Positions 31,643 through 40,552 of a DNA stretch of 64,000 nucleotides are shown here, piece by piece (within the stretch, counting starts at the first letter, position 1; each line of letters begins with the position of its first letter). The stretch covers positions 1,116,001-1,180,000 of the forward strand of contig JASFAU010000006.1 in assembly GCA_039704465.1 (NCBI GenBank), read 5' to 3'. Origin of the DNA: Plasmodiophora brassicae (taxonomy: Eukaryota; Endomyxa; Phytomyxea; Plasmodiophorida; Plasmodiophoridae). The position numbers were made by a program, and so were the translations under genes. The notes below the pieces were generated by a model. It saw nothing but the letters and a program-made list of their open reading frames with translations, was not told the DNA's origin and searched no databases.

Positions 31643-32332
31643 CTTCGCCCTGTGCGTCGTCGAAGCAGCAGCCCCCCGCGTCCGCGTCGCCCCGTACGCA
31701 CGTTGCGCCAGTGGCGCTCAGTGGCGCACATCTTGCTGCTGCTGCTGCTGCCCAGATGACTGCTGCCGGGCCCCGTTGGACTACGTACCGGTTGTGACTG
31801 TGGCGCCGTGTACGAAGGTCGGGGGATATTCGCGGGAGCGGGGGGCGATGGGAAAAATCTCGGGGTGGGGGACAATGGGAGCCGCTGGGCCTGGGACGTA
31901 TGCGCCAGGGACGGCCGAGTTCCAGGGCCGGGCCCGCCTGCCGCGGTCGCTGTCCGCGATCCTGCAGCGCCGCCCGCGGACGCCCATCCACGTCATGCTG
32001 GCGTCCGCCGACAGTGACGCCCCGCGTAAAGGCGTACGTTTGGTCCCCCCGGCAAGGCTGACTTGGGGGCCACAGGGCGGCTTCCGCCCGCATCGCGGCC
32101 AGCTCCTGCTGCCGTTGATCGGGGCTACCGCAGCGGCGCCAGGCGACCGCCGTCCTGAACAGCAGCGGCGACGCGGTCGTCGACAACAGCCGAGTTCGGC
32201 TATGGTCGTTGCTGGACATCGGAAGCCGCTCAGCAGCGACTACTAAACAAAAGCGGCGCCGCGGGCCGAATGCTACAGGATCCCCGAGAGGTCCCCATTA
32301 CGGACGCGCGTGACGTATCGTAAGCACAGGGG
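31643..32332. other. Intergenic region with ambiguous ORFs on both strands
   Basis: A plus-strand ORF (ATG at 31848, stop at 32246, about 132 aa, including LPRSLSAILQRRP) keeps GC-rich third positions. A minus-strand frame ending at 31781 (PGAYVPGPAAPIV) does too. Each has a possible 40-44 nt intron (GTACG...CAG). Only one, or neither, is real and I cannot decide by eye. The region also separates the divergent RAD51C and AP-5 mu genes. Confidence 0.3.
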
Positions 32333-33403
32333 ATGGCATCGGTCAGGGCGCTCTGGGTCGTGTCGGGCAACGCGCCACGTCGCCTGCTGCTCTCGCGTCG
32401 GTTCCCGACGGTCGACCGGCGGTTTACGACACAGATCGGCAGCGATGAGAGCGTCCTGAAGGCGATTGCTGGCCAGGACCTGACCAGGTCCGGCGCGCTT
32501 GCTGTTCGCGGGTCGGCGGACGACGACGTGTTCGTCGCGAGCGCGTCAGCCACGCTCGTCGTCGTTGTGCTTGGCGGTCGGCAGGTCGCGCTGCTGGTTG
32601 AGCAAGCGGGCCGGATCCGGGATTTCATCGAGGCGCGCCTGGCCCCCGAAGACGGCTGGCTGGACGCCACCGTGAAAGTGTCCCTGGCTCTGGCGCGAGC
32701 GATGCCCTTCGGGACGTTGTTGCAGGACCAGCTGGCGATCGACTCCGATCCGGGGATGACGGATCCCCATCTTGTTCTTGAAGAGACGTCGCAGGCGTTC
32801 GTCGACCACGAAGGGACAGCCAGCGACATCGTCCACGTTGGGGAGATCCGCTGCGAACGCGGCCGAGGCGTCCTGCCGATCCCCGGCGTTGATGATGAGG
32901 GTCGAGGTGTCGTCAGGGTGGTCGGCGTACACGAACGGGTCGTCGTCGAGGGCAATGACATGTCCTTCTCCGGCCGTATGACCATCTGCAAATACGTCGT
33001 CCAAGTCCCGAGGGAGTACGTATCATCGTGCACGTTCCTCATGGGAGCGTCAGCGACGAACCAGGCGGCAATCGACGTCCGCGTGGCGGCCAGGTTTGAG
33101 GCCGACGTGCAGGATGTGACCGTCAGCGTCCCGCTCCGCCAGGGCGCCGTCGTTGTCAGCGGACAAGGTGTCATCGACGGCGACATCGCATGGTGGAGGC
33201 TCGGCGATGTCGGGCAGGGCTCCCGGATCGCGCTGGCCATGGCCGTCCGGGTCCCCGCCGACACCATGCGTTTCGATCGGTACGCGCGCCTTCAGTTCAA
33301 AGCGCCGCCGGCACTGGACAGCGTCAAGGTCGACCAGCGCAGGCATTCATGCGAGATACGCATCTGGAACAGGGCGCCGTCTCCTGCCAAGCAGTCGGCC
33401 TGA
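32333..33403 (+). CDS. AP5M1: AP-5 complex subunit mu (356 aa)
   Basis: Single exon. The start MASVRALWVVSGNAPRR and SRRFPTVDRR match the opening of AP5M1. PFGTLLQDQ matches its conserved PFGTLL, and the end IWNRAPSPAKQSA matches the family's IWNSKAPAP. The C-terminal two thirds would be the mu-homology domain. AP-5 is the late-endosomal adaptor complex found patchily across eukaryotes; mu subunits recognise cargo. The protein is shorter than the human one (about 490 residues), mainly in the middle. Confidence 0.83.
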   Translation: MASVRALWVVSGNAPRRLLLSRRFPTVDRRFTTQIGSDESVLKAIAGQDLTRSGALAVRGSADDDVFVASASATLVVVVLGGRQVALLVEQAGRIRDFIEARLAPEDGWLDATVKVSLALARAMPFGTLLQDQLAIDSDPGMTDPHLVLEETSQAFVDHEGTASDIVHVGEIRCERGRGVLPIPGVDDEGRGVVRVVGVHERVVVEGNDMSFSGRMTICKYVVQVPREYVSSCTFLMGASATNQAAIDVRVAARFEADVQDVTVSVPLRQGAVVVSGQGVIDGDIAWWRLGDVGQGSRIALAMAVRVPADTMRFDRYARLQFKAPPALDSVKVDQRRHSCEIRIWNRAPSPAKQSA

Positions 33404-33474
33404 GGTAAACCATGGCCGGCCGGTCGTTTCAACTCGCGAACGAAACGCGGCACCGCGGGTTTATGGACGCCCAG

Positions 33475-34572
33475 TTACGCCTTGTTGATCGTCGTGCCTT
33501 TGGCGAGGGATCCGGCGACGTCGATGACGAACCGGAACTGGACGTCGCCCTTGACCATGCGGTCCCAGGCCTTGTTGACATCGGCGATGGGGACCACTTC
33601 GACGTCGCAGCTGATGTCGTGGTCGGCACAGAACTGGAGCATCTCCTGCGTTTCGGCGATGCCGCCGACCAGGCTGCCCCCGATGCTGGTACGGCGCATG
33701 ATCAGCGGGAACGTACGGAAGGTGAGCGGGTCCGGCGAGGCGCCGACCATGATGAGCGTGCCGTTCACACGCAGCAGGTTGACGTAGGCGTCGATGTCGT
33801 GCCGGGCCGACACCGTATCCACGATGCGATCCATGGAACGCTGGGCGGCCTTGAAACGGTCGCCTTCGTCCTCGGTGATGATGACGTCGTCGGCGCCCAT
33901 CTTCATGGCCAGATCCCGTTTCCGGGACGAACGCGTCAGGACGGTGACGTGTGCGCCCATGGCCTTGCCGAACTTGACAGCCATGTGGCCTAGGCCGCCG
34001 AGGCCCAAGACGCCGATGCGATCCCCCTTCCGGACGCCATAGTGACGCATGGCGCTGTAGGTCGTGATGCCAGCGCAGAGCAACGGCGCCGCTCGTTTCA
34101 GGTCCAGTCCGGGCGGGATCGACAGGACATAGTTCTCGTCGACGACAATGGCCTGGCTGTATCCGCCCAGGGTGTGCCCAGGCGGATCGGGGGTCGGCGA
34201 CCCGTACGTGTCACAGCGACCGGGCAGGTCGCCGGCGCGCTTCCCCGAGCAGTACTGAACCTGGCCGTCCTTGCATTCGCTGCAGTGACGGCACGAATCC
34301 ACGAAGACCCCGACGCCGACCGTGTCGTCGACCCTGAACTTGCTGACGTCGCTGCCGACGCGCACGACCTGGCCGATGATTTCGTGGCCGGGCACGGCCG
34401 GGAACTTGGGCCGCCCCCACTCCGATCGCCCGTGGTGCAGGTCACTGTGGCAGACCCCGCAGTACAGGACCCGGACGTACACGTCGTGCGGGCCGACCGG
34501 GCGCCGCTCGATCTCGAGGACGTCCAGCGCGGCGTGCTCCTTGGCGACGCCGACCGCCAGAACCCGCTCCAT
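33475..34572 (-). CDS. Zinc-dependent alcohol dehydrogenase, CAD-type (365 aa)
   Basis: Single exon. The ATG at 34572 (MERVLAVGVAKE) is preferred to an upstream GTG frame. Catalytic zinc ligands are in CGVCHSDLHHG and GHEIIG. The structural zinc lobe is CRHCSECKDGQVQYC. The nucleotide loop is GLGGLGHMAVKFGKA, and the following residues (TRSSRK) favour NADPH. It belongs to the medium-chain dehydrogenase family near cinnamyl-alcohol dehydrogenases/Adh6; the true substrate is unknown. A TATA-like ATAAATAG (34687-34694, minus strand) lies 115 bp upstream. The single-exon, bacterial-like sequence could reflect transfer, but no direct evidence is seen. Confidence 0.93.
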   Translation of the reverse strand: MERVLAVGVAKEHAALDVLEIERRPVGPHDVYVRVLYCGVCHSDLHHGRSEWGRPKFPAVPGHEIIGQVVRVGSDVSKFRVDDTVGVGVFVDSCRHCSECKDGQVQYCSGKRAGDLPGRCDTYGSPTPDPPGHTLGGYSQAIVVDENYVLSIPPGLDLKRAAPLLCAGITTYSAMRHYGVRKGDRIGVLGLGGLGHMAVKFGKAMGAHVTVLTRSSRKRDLAMKMGADDVIITEDEGDRFKAAQRSMDRIVDTVSARHDIDAYVNLLRVNGTLIMVGASPDPLTFRTFPLIMRRTSIGGSLVGGIAETQEMLQFCADHDISCDVEVVPIADVNKAWDRMVKGDVQFRFVIDVAGSLAKGTTINKA

Positions 34573-35158
34573 CCCTAAAGGCCGACAACTCCCCCAAACG
34601 GACGTCCGCACCAAAATCGGACGAATTCCGAAGGACCCGCTCGCGGATCGGGCCGAATGGCCGGTGCAGCGGGTGCCTGTACTGTCCTATTTATGTATTT
34701 ACAGACACGCGCCAAAAACATCGCAGGTGAATGTTCGAAAACACGGGGCTGGGCTACATCGGTACGAATGCCCCAAACGGGGGGCCGTCACAGAGCACGG
34801 CAGAGCTGCGGCCGCATCGGCCGTCGCTTGGCAATGATGTTCCGAGGGCGCAGATCGTCGTCGCCCGGGCGACGACGGCCGCTGGTGAAGAAGTCGGCGG
34901 GCGGCACCGGCCTGATGGTCACGGGCAGTGCCGCCGAGGTTCGACGCCGGCAGCTGGACGGCGGCGACGAGCCTGCGGCTGTCGGCGAGCCCTTGGCCCT
35001 TGCCGAAGACGCATCGCAGACTGCGGGTGAGCGCCCTGTTGACGACGTCTTGGAGCGTATACGGTGTGATTATGGGTCCTGCGCGTGGATGGGGTTTGCG
35101 TTTGACGGGCGCCTGCTTGTGCTGGTGCAGAGCGTTCCGTGCCGACCTTCGACGCACG
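34573..35158. other. Upstream region with unresolved coding-like sequence
   Basis: Plus-strand frame 34855-35190 (for example WMGFAFDGRLLVLVQ) has good codon bias and may be an extra exon of the acidic protein or a separate small gene. The minus strand here also has a plausible exon (PPADFFTSGRRRPGDDD). I could not find a splice model that decides. The TATA-like element of the alcohol dehydrogenase gene lies at 34687-34694. Confidence 0.3.
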
Positions 35159-37099
35159 ATGAATCTAGCAACGGTGCACTTCCTGGATAAGACGTCGGCG
35201 AGGCCGAACGACGACGATGTCGTGATCGTCGAGCGGTTCGCTGCTGATGAAGAGACGGATGTTAACGCTGAACAATTCACGGTCGTTGCCGTCGAGAACG
35301 GCCCGGAAGGTGAGCGCACTGACGTGTGCAACGACGATCTCGACGACAACAGCGGTCGTTCCGCGGACGGTGAAATCTCCGATCACTACGACCAAGACTC
35401 GATCAGTAGTGACCGTGATCAGCGCCGCCGTTATGGCGACGTCGGCCATGCTTCTGACGTCGACGACGCCGTGGACGACGATGTCGACGCGGATCAGTCG
35501 ATGCCCTACGAAGGTGACCACAGTGCGCACGAACTAGCCGACCAGGCTATGCACGACCTGAGTGACGACGCTGTGCACGATCGGGATGACAGAGATGACG
35601 CTGCGGGGCCGTACATTGAGGCGGTCGTTCAGAATGGGCACCACGTCAACGGCGAAGGTGAAAGCACGATTGAGCGGAGAGGGCCTGACAGCGTAGACGA
35701 GGCGGAATCAGGCGAAAGCGAACTGAACGGGATTGAAGACGGGGGCGCTGACGATCACATCGGCATTGATTGTGTTTGGGGCAATGCGGTCCACTGCGGC
35801 GAGATCGCCGATGAGTGCGCCCCCAGCAACGTCGGTTGCAATGGGAGACGGTCACGAGACGGCGAGGACACTGTCAGTTCCGAAACCGGGGAGCCCAGCA
35901 ACGAAGGCACAGAGCGGGAGCTCGTGTCCGCTCCTGCCTCGTGCAGCGACGACGACAGCTGCCCAACAGCGAGATCGTCGTTCCACATGGTCCCCGACGT
36001 TGCGCCCGATGTACGCGATACGGCGTCATCGCCGAGAAGGCCTTCCCCGGACACGACCGTGGACGTCCCACATGAACTCTGTGATCGTGCTTCGTCGCCA
36101 GTCCCGTTCATCGTGGCGTCCGTCGCGACGATGACTGACCCACGTCCAGCGACGACGGTGGACTGTTCAACGCTAACGGACCCACCGAGGACGCGGTCCT
36201 ACTGGACAGCGACTGACGACGTCCGGACGTGCACCGCGGCCACGATGACGGACGAGGCAGCGGCCGTCCGGATGGCAGACACGTCAACCATGACAACCGG
36301 TCCAGAGGTGCCGCCGACAACGTCGTCGTCGTCGTCGACAATGACCGACACAGTCCCCGCTCGCCGACTGGCGTCCACATCGACGTCGACCGGGGACGAC
36401 CTCAGATCGGGGACGACGTCCGCGGCGACAATGACAACGCCGGCCGTCATGACGAACGCGTGCACCGTAACGCCTCCCGTGTGGGCATCCGACGTGGGCA
36501 CGCACGTCGACTCGTCCATGCTGCTGCTGCTGTCCGACGAGCGATGCCGCCCCGTCAACAACGCTGACAGCGACGAGCGTGACGTCGGCGCCGACGATCG
36601 GTGGCAGCGCATCCACGCCGACCTGGAATCGGCCATGGCGCGCCTCAGCAACCGATTCGGCTCCGCGTTTCCTGCCGAGCACCATGGCGTGACCGCGAGC
36701 TCGCCAGCGCCAACATTGTACGCGATGGAGCGGGACGGTTCCCCGCCTGACCGACGGGACCCGCCTGGGGCACCACCTCCTGCTAGGCAAGTCGAGACGC
36801 ACCACCATTACTACTATTGCAACCACGTGCCGGATGGCGCGACGAGGCCGCCGACCTGGCGGGACGACGGGCCGCCAGTCCCCGTCACCCGCCTTGTCGA
36901 GTACCGACCCAAGGCGGCGCACGAGCTCGTCGGCAAGATCCTGCAGCGGCACCGGTTCGACGAGAACGACGTCGGGCAGAACGGGTCGCGTCTGGACCTG
37001 AGCGGGCACCGGCAGCGTCGCCAAGTCGACGACGTCGCCGCGCTTCGCCTGCAGCGGGAACAGCTCCTGAAACGATACCACCAGGGCACGTTTCAATAA
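35159..37099 (+). CDS. Large acidic low-complexity protein with repeated TMTD motifs (646 aa)
   Basis: The ORF is open from further upstream, but the first convincing methionine is at 35159 (MNLATVHFLDK). The first 300 residues are strongly acidic (Asp/Glu/Ser). Between 36120 and 36445 a short motif recurs with 14-30 residue spacing: ATMTDP, STLTDP, ATMTDE, STMTTG, STMTDT, ATMTTP. The C-terminus is different: VETHHHYYYCNH, then a charged helical stretch ending LKRYHQGTFQ. No domain recognised. The spaced T-x-T-D motifs suggest repeated docking sites for a partner; see findings. Probably disordered overall. Confidence 0.7.
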   Translation: MNLATVHFLDKTSARPNDDDVVIVERFAADEETDVNAEQFTVVAVENGPEGERTDVCNDDLDDNSGRSADGEISDHYDQDSISSDRDQRRRYGDVGHASDVDDAVDDDVDADQSMPYEGDHSAHELADQAMHDLSDDAVHDRDDRDDAAGPYIEAVVQNGHHVNGEGESTIERRGPDSVDEAESGESELNGIEDGGADDHIGIDCVWGNAVHCGEIADECAPSNVGCNGRRSRDGEDTVSSETGEPSNEGTERELVSAPASCSDDDSCPTARSSFHMVPDVAPDVRDTASSPRRPSPDTTVDVPHELCDRASSPVPFIVASVATMTDPRPATTVDCSTLTDPPRTRSYWTATDDVRTCTAATMTDEAAAVRMADTSTMTTGPEVPPTTSSSSSTMTDTVPARRLASTSTSTGDDLRSGTTSAATMTTPAVMTNACTVTPPVWASDVGTHVDSSMLLLLSDERCRPVNNADSDERDVGADDRWQRIHADLESAMARLSNRFGSAFPAEHHGVTASSPAPTLYAMERDGSPPDRRDPPGAPPPARQVETHHHYYYCNHVPDGATRPPTWRDDGPPVPVTRLVEYRPKAAHELVGKILQRHRFDENDVGQNGSRLDLSGHRQRRQVDDVAALRLQREQLLKRYHQGTFQ

Positions 37100-37155
37100 C
37101 AACGATAAAGCGCGATCGGTGTATGAACGGGAAGCGAACTGGGTCAGGCACAGGA

Positions 37156-37698
37156 TCAGGCGAGGCGTTGGGCACCGCAGACGGCGATGACGGCACAGTC
37201 CCAGGTGCAGGACGCCGCCATGAGCACGAACGTGAACGACGTCAGCGTCTGGTCGATGTCGCGTCCGGCGATCATGCTGCCGACCAGGTAGACGAGGCTG
37301 ACACCGAGGAACGCGGTCCAGAACCAGTACGACAGCATGTAGGCCATGCGGAGCGCCGGCGACGCCTCGTGAACGCTCGCCGCGAGACAGATCATGACCA
37401 GCGGGATGTGCCACTGGGTCGCTATGCAGACCAGGCAGTCCACCCAGCCGAACACCGCCGGCTTCGCCTCGTCATCGCCGTCGACCAGTCGGTTGCCCTC
37501 CTCGGCGTTGTCGTCGGCGGCATCCAGCAACTTCACGCGAACGTCGTCGTCTCGCTGCATAACGGCTACCATTAGGGATCGCGTGTCGCTGTCAAATTGC
37601 TTAGGCACACGTCGCATCGATGCCCGATGGGGTGCACGCGCGGCACCTCCGAATATCTTCCCTGAGCGAGATATTCCACTGGTCTCGCCAGACGCCAT
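37156..37698 (-). CDS. Four-helix membrane protein, unknown (180 aa)
   Basis: Single ORF starting MASGETSGISRSG. The first 85 residues are soluble and charged. About four hydrophobic segments follow: CLVCIATQWHIPLVMICLA, an AYMLSYWFWTAF block, LGVSLVYLVGSMIAG and FTFVLMAASCTW. The gene is tail-to-tail with the acidic protein and head-on upstream of the methyltransferase gene end. Family not recognised. Confidence 0.6.
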   Translation of the reverse strand: MASGETSGISRSGKIFGGAARAPHRASMRRVPKQFDSDTRSLMVAVMQRDDDVRVKLLDAADDNAEEGNRLVDGDDEAKPAVFGWVDCLVCIATQWHIPLVMICLAASVHEASPALRMAYMLSYWFWTAFLGVSLVYLVGSMIAGRDIDQTLTSFTFVLMAASCTWDCAVIAVCGAQRLA

Positions 37699-37721
37699 GC
37701 GACAGCAGCCGACGTTAATAT

Positions 37722-39274
37722 TTATCGAGTCAGGACCAGCAGGCGGATGTCGTCGTCTCGTGCAACGCCGAAGAACCGCTCCGGCACGTCGTTCGTCTCA
37801 ACGGCAGCGATGTGGAACGAGTGGGAGCGCAGCGTGCGAATCAGCAGGTCGTAGGTCGACGGTTCCCGCAGGCAGTTCGCCATGACGGCACGACGCGCAC
37901 CCAGGCGGAACGCGCGATCCAGAACGGCGACCTGCGGGACGATCAGGTCCGGCGAGTAAACCTGGTGACATGTCAGGGCCGGCGACGGCGAACGCACCGA
38001 CGTACAGTACCGTGTCCGCCATCAGGATCAGCTCTGGGTCGCACTCCACAAGGACGTCGTCGGCGCAGTTGAACCAGTCCAGCGGGCGGACGGCAACCCG
38101 ATCGGCGACGTCGTTATCAGCCAGGTTCGACGCCAGGCACCGCAGTACGTCGCCGTCAAAGTCGGTGGCGACGAATGAAGCGGGCGACTGACGCGCGCAG
38201 ACAACAGCGACAAGGCCAGACGACCCGGCCCCAAGCTCCAGGCACCGGACGCCCTCCACAGGGTGCTCCAGGCAGTATTCCGCAAGAACGAACCCTGGCG
38301 GCACGTGAATGGATGCGGGCACACGAGCAACGAACTGTGGACGTACCTGCCGGCCAGGTCGTCATGCCGCAGTTTGAGAACAGGCCGTGCGACGTGCGGA
38401 ACGTGATCGGCACGGCGCCGTCGTAGAACACGGTCCGGTAGCCGGGTTCGGGCGGCGCATCGCCGCCGAGGACATCGAATGCTACAGTGGCGGCTCGGCG
38501 CGCGAACACGTCGCCCGTGGCGGCGATCAGCGCGGGATGCGGCTCGGCGTTCACGTCGGCGATCCAGCGACCCCAGTGCTTGACGAACTCGTCCACGTGC
38601 GACAGGGGCGGCTGGAAGCGCGTCCCGTTGCGGACCGTCCGATGGACGATACGATCCTGGATGAACAGCGAGGCAGGGTCGAACCTGGGCACAGTGGTTC
38701 AGGCCGGCACCTCGGAACGTCGTCCAGGCGCTGCGCGTTACTCGAAACGGTGGCGGTCGAGGTAGTCGATGATGCGTTTCGGGCTGACGAGCGAGGCGAA
38801 CATCTTGGCGACGACGTCGACGTCGCGATCGAGCCGGGCGACGCGCTCCCTGTAGATCCGGACGAACGCATCGACACCGTCGTCGGGCGCGGAACGCCGA
38901 TCGCACGCCAGACGATGACACATTGCCCCGACGATGGCAGCGCCGGCCGGCAGGTCGAGATCCAGGGGTCCTTCGGGCAGCGCATGGACAAAGTCGCGCG
39001 CAACGCTGAACAGGAACGCTTGGCGGACGTCGCCGGACGTCAGGCGATCGATACGCGCCAGGCGCGACATGAGCGCGTCGGTAGCTTCGGAGAATCGGTG
39101 CGCGGCGACGAACGTGACCTGCCACGGGTCGGGCCGGTGGCCAGCGCAGCTGCAGGCGGCCCGCGCCGCCGACCCGTCGTCGCACGCCGCCAGGGCGACC
39201 CAGCGGTACTCACGGCGGCCGGTGCGCTCCAGGGCCACCTGGCCGACCTGGCGCGCGTCGAACCGCCTGTCCAT
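37722..39274 (-). CDS. SAM-dependent methyltransferase, FAM86/EEF2KMT-like (467 aa, four exons)
   Basis: Exons are 38742-39274, 38347-38684, 38002-38294 and 37722-37961, with introns of 57, 52 and 40 nt. The catalytic part has CGMTTWPAGFVLAEY, motif I VRCLELGAGSSGLV, ATDFDGDVLRCL and a DTVLY...SPDLIV segment, as in Methyltransf_16 proteins. FAM86 methylates a lysine of elongation factor 2. The first exon was at first a separate ORF with its own stop, but GAG|TAA is really a GA|GTAACG donor that joins in phase. The FAM86-like core therefore carries a helical N-terminal part of about 180 residues. Target is inferred, not shown. Confidence 0.78.
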
Positions 39275-39453
39275 CCCGGTGGGGATCAGAGGAGCCCGGC
39301 GCCGTGGTATTTCCGGCTGGATCTGCGCAGTTCACTGCTGAGCAAGCACCCCACTACGTACAGCGATCAGGCAGGCCGAACGGCAACCCTTCGACACGCA
39401 GTCAATGCATTGTCTCGGCATGTCAGGCCCTTGCTGGACGGCGGTATAATAGA

Positions 39454-39886
39454 TTACAACCGCTGTCCAAACGGCGTCGGCACGACGTATGCTTTGAGGC
39501 GATAGTACTGGGGCGCACGGAAACCGACGTTGACCTGAGCCAGTTGGCATCCAGCACATTTTACCGTACGAACCGGGCAACGCCCGACCCCGATCCGACA
39601 CTACGCGTTTGGCGGGCCGTTTATCGTCAGCCGGCGCTGCTGCCACCAATGCGTCCATTTTCAGTGCCCCGCCTAATTCGGCGCGCCGATCCTCCACGAC
39701 GGCGACGGCGCCGATGCGGAGATGCCGCCATGTCCGCACGGCACCGTGCCAAACCGCAACATGGCAACCCACCCGTCCAGCGTCGGCCGCGTGGCCAGGC
39801 GACCGACGAGGGATAACGGGTCCGTCGGTCAGGCGTCCCCCGTAGAGCAGGATCCACGCCCTACGTCCAGCGTGGCGGACCATCAT
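39454..39886 (-). CDS. Small hypothetical protein (about 120 aa, two exons)
   Basis: The C-terminal exon (39454-39534) encodes VNVGFRAPQYYRLKAY and ends FGQRL, with clear coding bias. A 70-nt intron (donor GTAGTG) joins it in phase 0 to 39605-39886, which starts at a double methionine and is Arg/Gly-rich. The downstream exon is convincing. The upstream one is less so and may itself contain an unseen intron. No family recognised; a basic mitochondrial or ribosomal protein is possible. Confidence 0.4.
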
Positions 39887-40552
39887 TGGCCGCCTTTGAA
39901 CGCGCTCCGCGACGGAACACGACGCAATCACAATGGCGACCGACGGTATCGTACGCGCCCCTCGTCGGTTCGTTCGGACCCCTGTCACGCGAACCAATCC
40001 GGGCCTGATCGGTTAATTCAGGAGGCGGGGCCTGTAACGGTCCAGGCGCCGACATCCACAGCTGTATTTCGCTTTTTTTCGGCCCGACGCTCGCTCGTCG
40101 GTGCCCTCGTCGGCCGCGCTATGGTCGTCGTATCCGACGCGTTCGCCCTCAAACTGCAGCTGTCGGCCCGAAATAGCCCTTTGCGGCGCGTGACGTACGG
40201 GGCTGCCGGCCTTTTGCCCGCAGTTTTGCATGACCGGGAAGTGGCGGTCGGCGTGGCGACAGTCGCAGTTGTCTGGGGAGCGTCTGCGCCCAGACTAGCC
40301 ATCGGCATAATCTAGGGACGACTAGCAGCGCGTCCTCGGCAGCTGGACCGGGCGGGCGCCTCTGTCGCCGGTTTCTGCATCACCCAGGCGTGCGACTGCC
40401 TCCTCCCGTACAGCTCGTCATAGGAGAGCGGTCCTTGTGCCCAGCAGCACCCGCGCCCAGACTCGGTTAGTGTGTCGTGCGGCCCCAGGCCGATCGCACT
40501 CTAGCGCCAAACGCTCCTCGTTCTGACCGACGACGCCGCCCACAGGTCCGCT
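39887..40552. other. Intergenic region with a small plus-strand ORF
   Basis: A 64-residue plus-strand ORF (ATG 40120 to stop 40315) has hydrophobic, GC3-biased sequence, for example VAVGVATVAVVWGA. It could be a small membrane protein, but nothing supports expression. The rest appears to be promoter sequence of the Unkempt-like gene. Confidence 0.3.
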
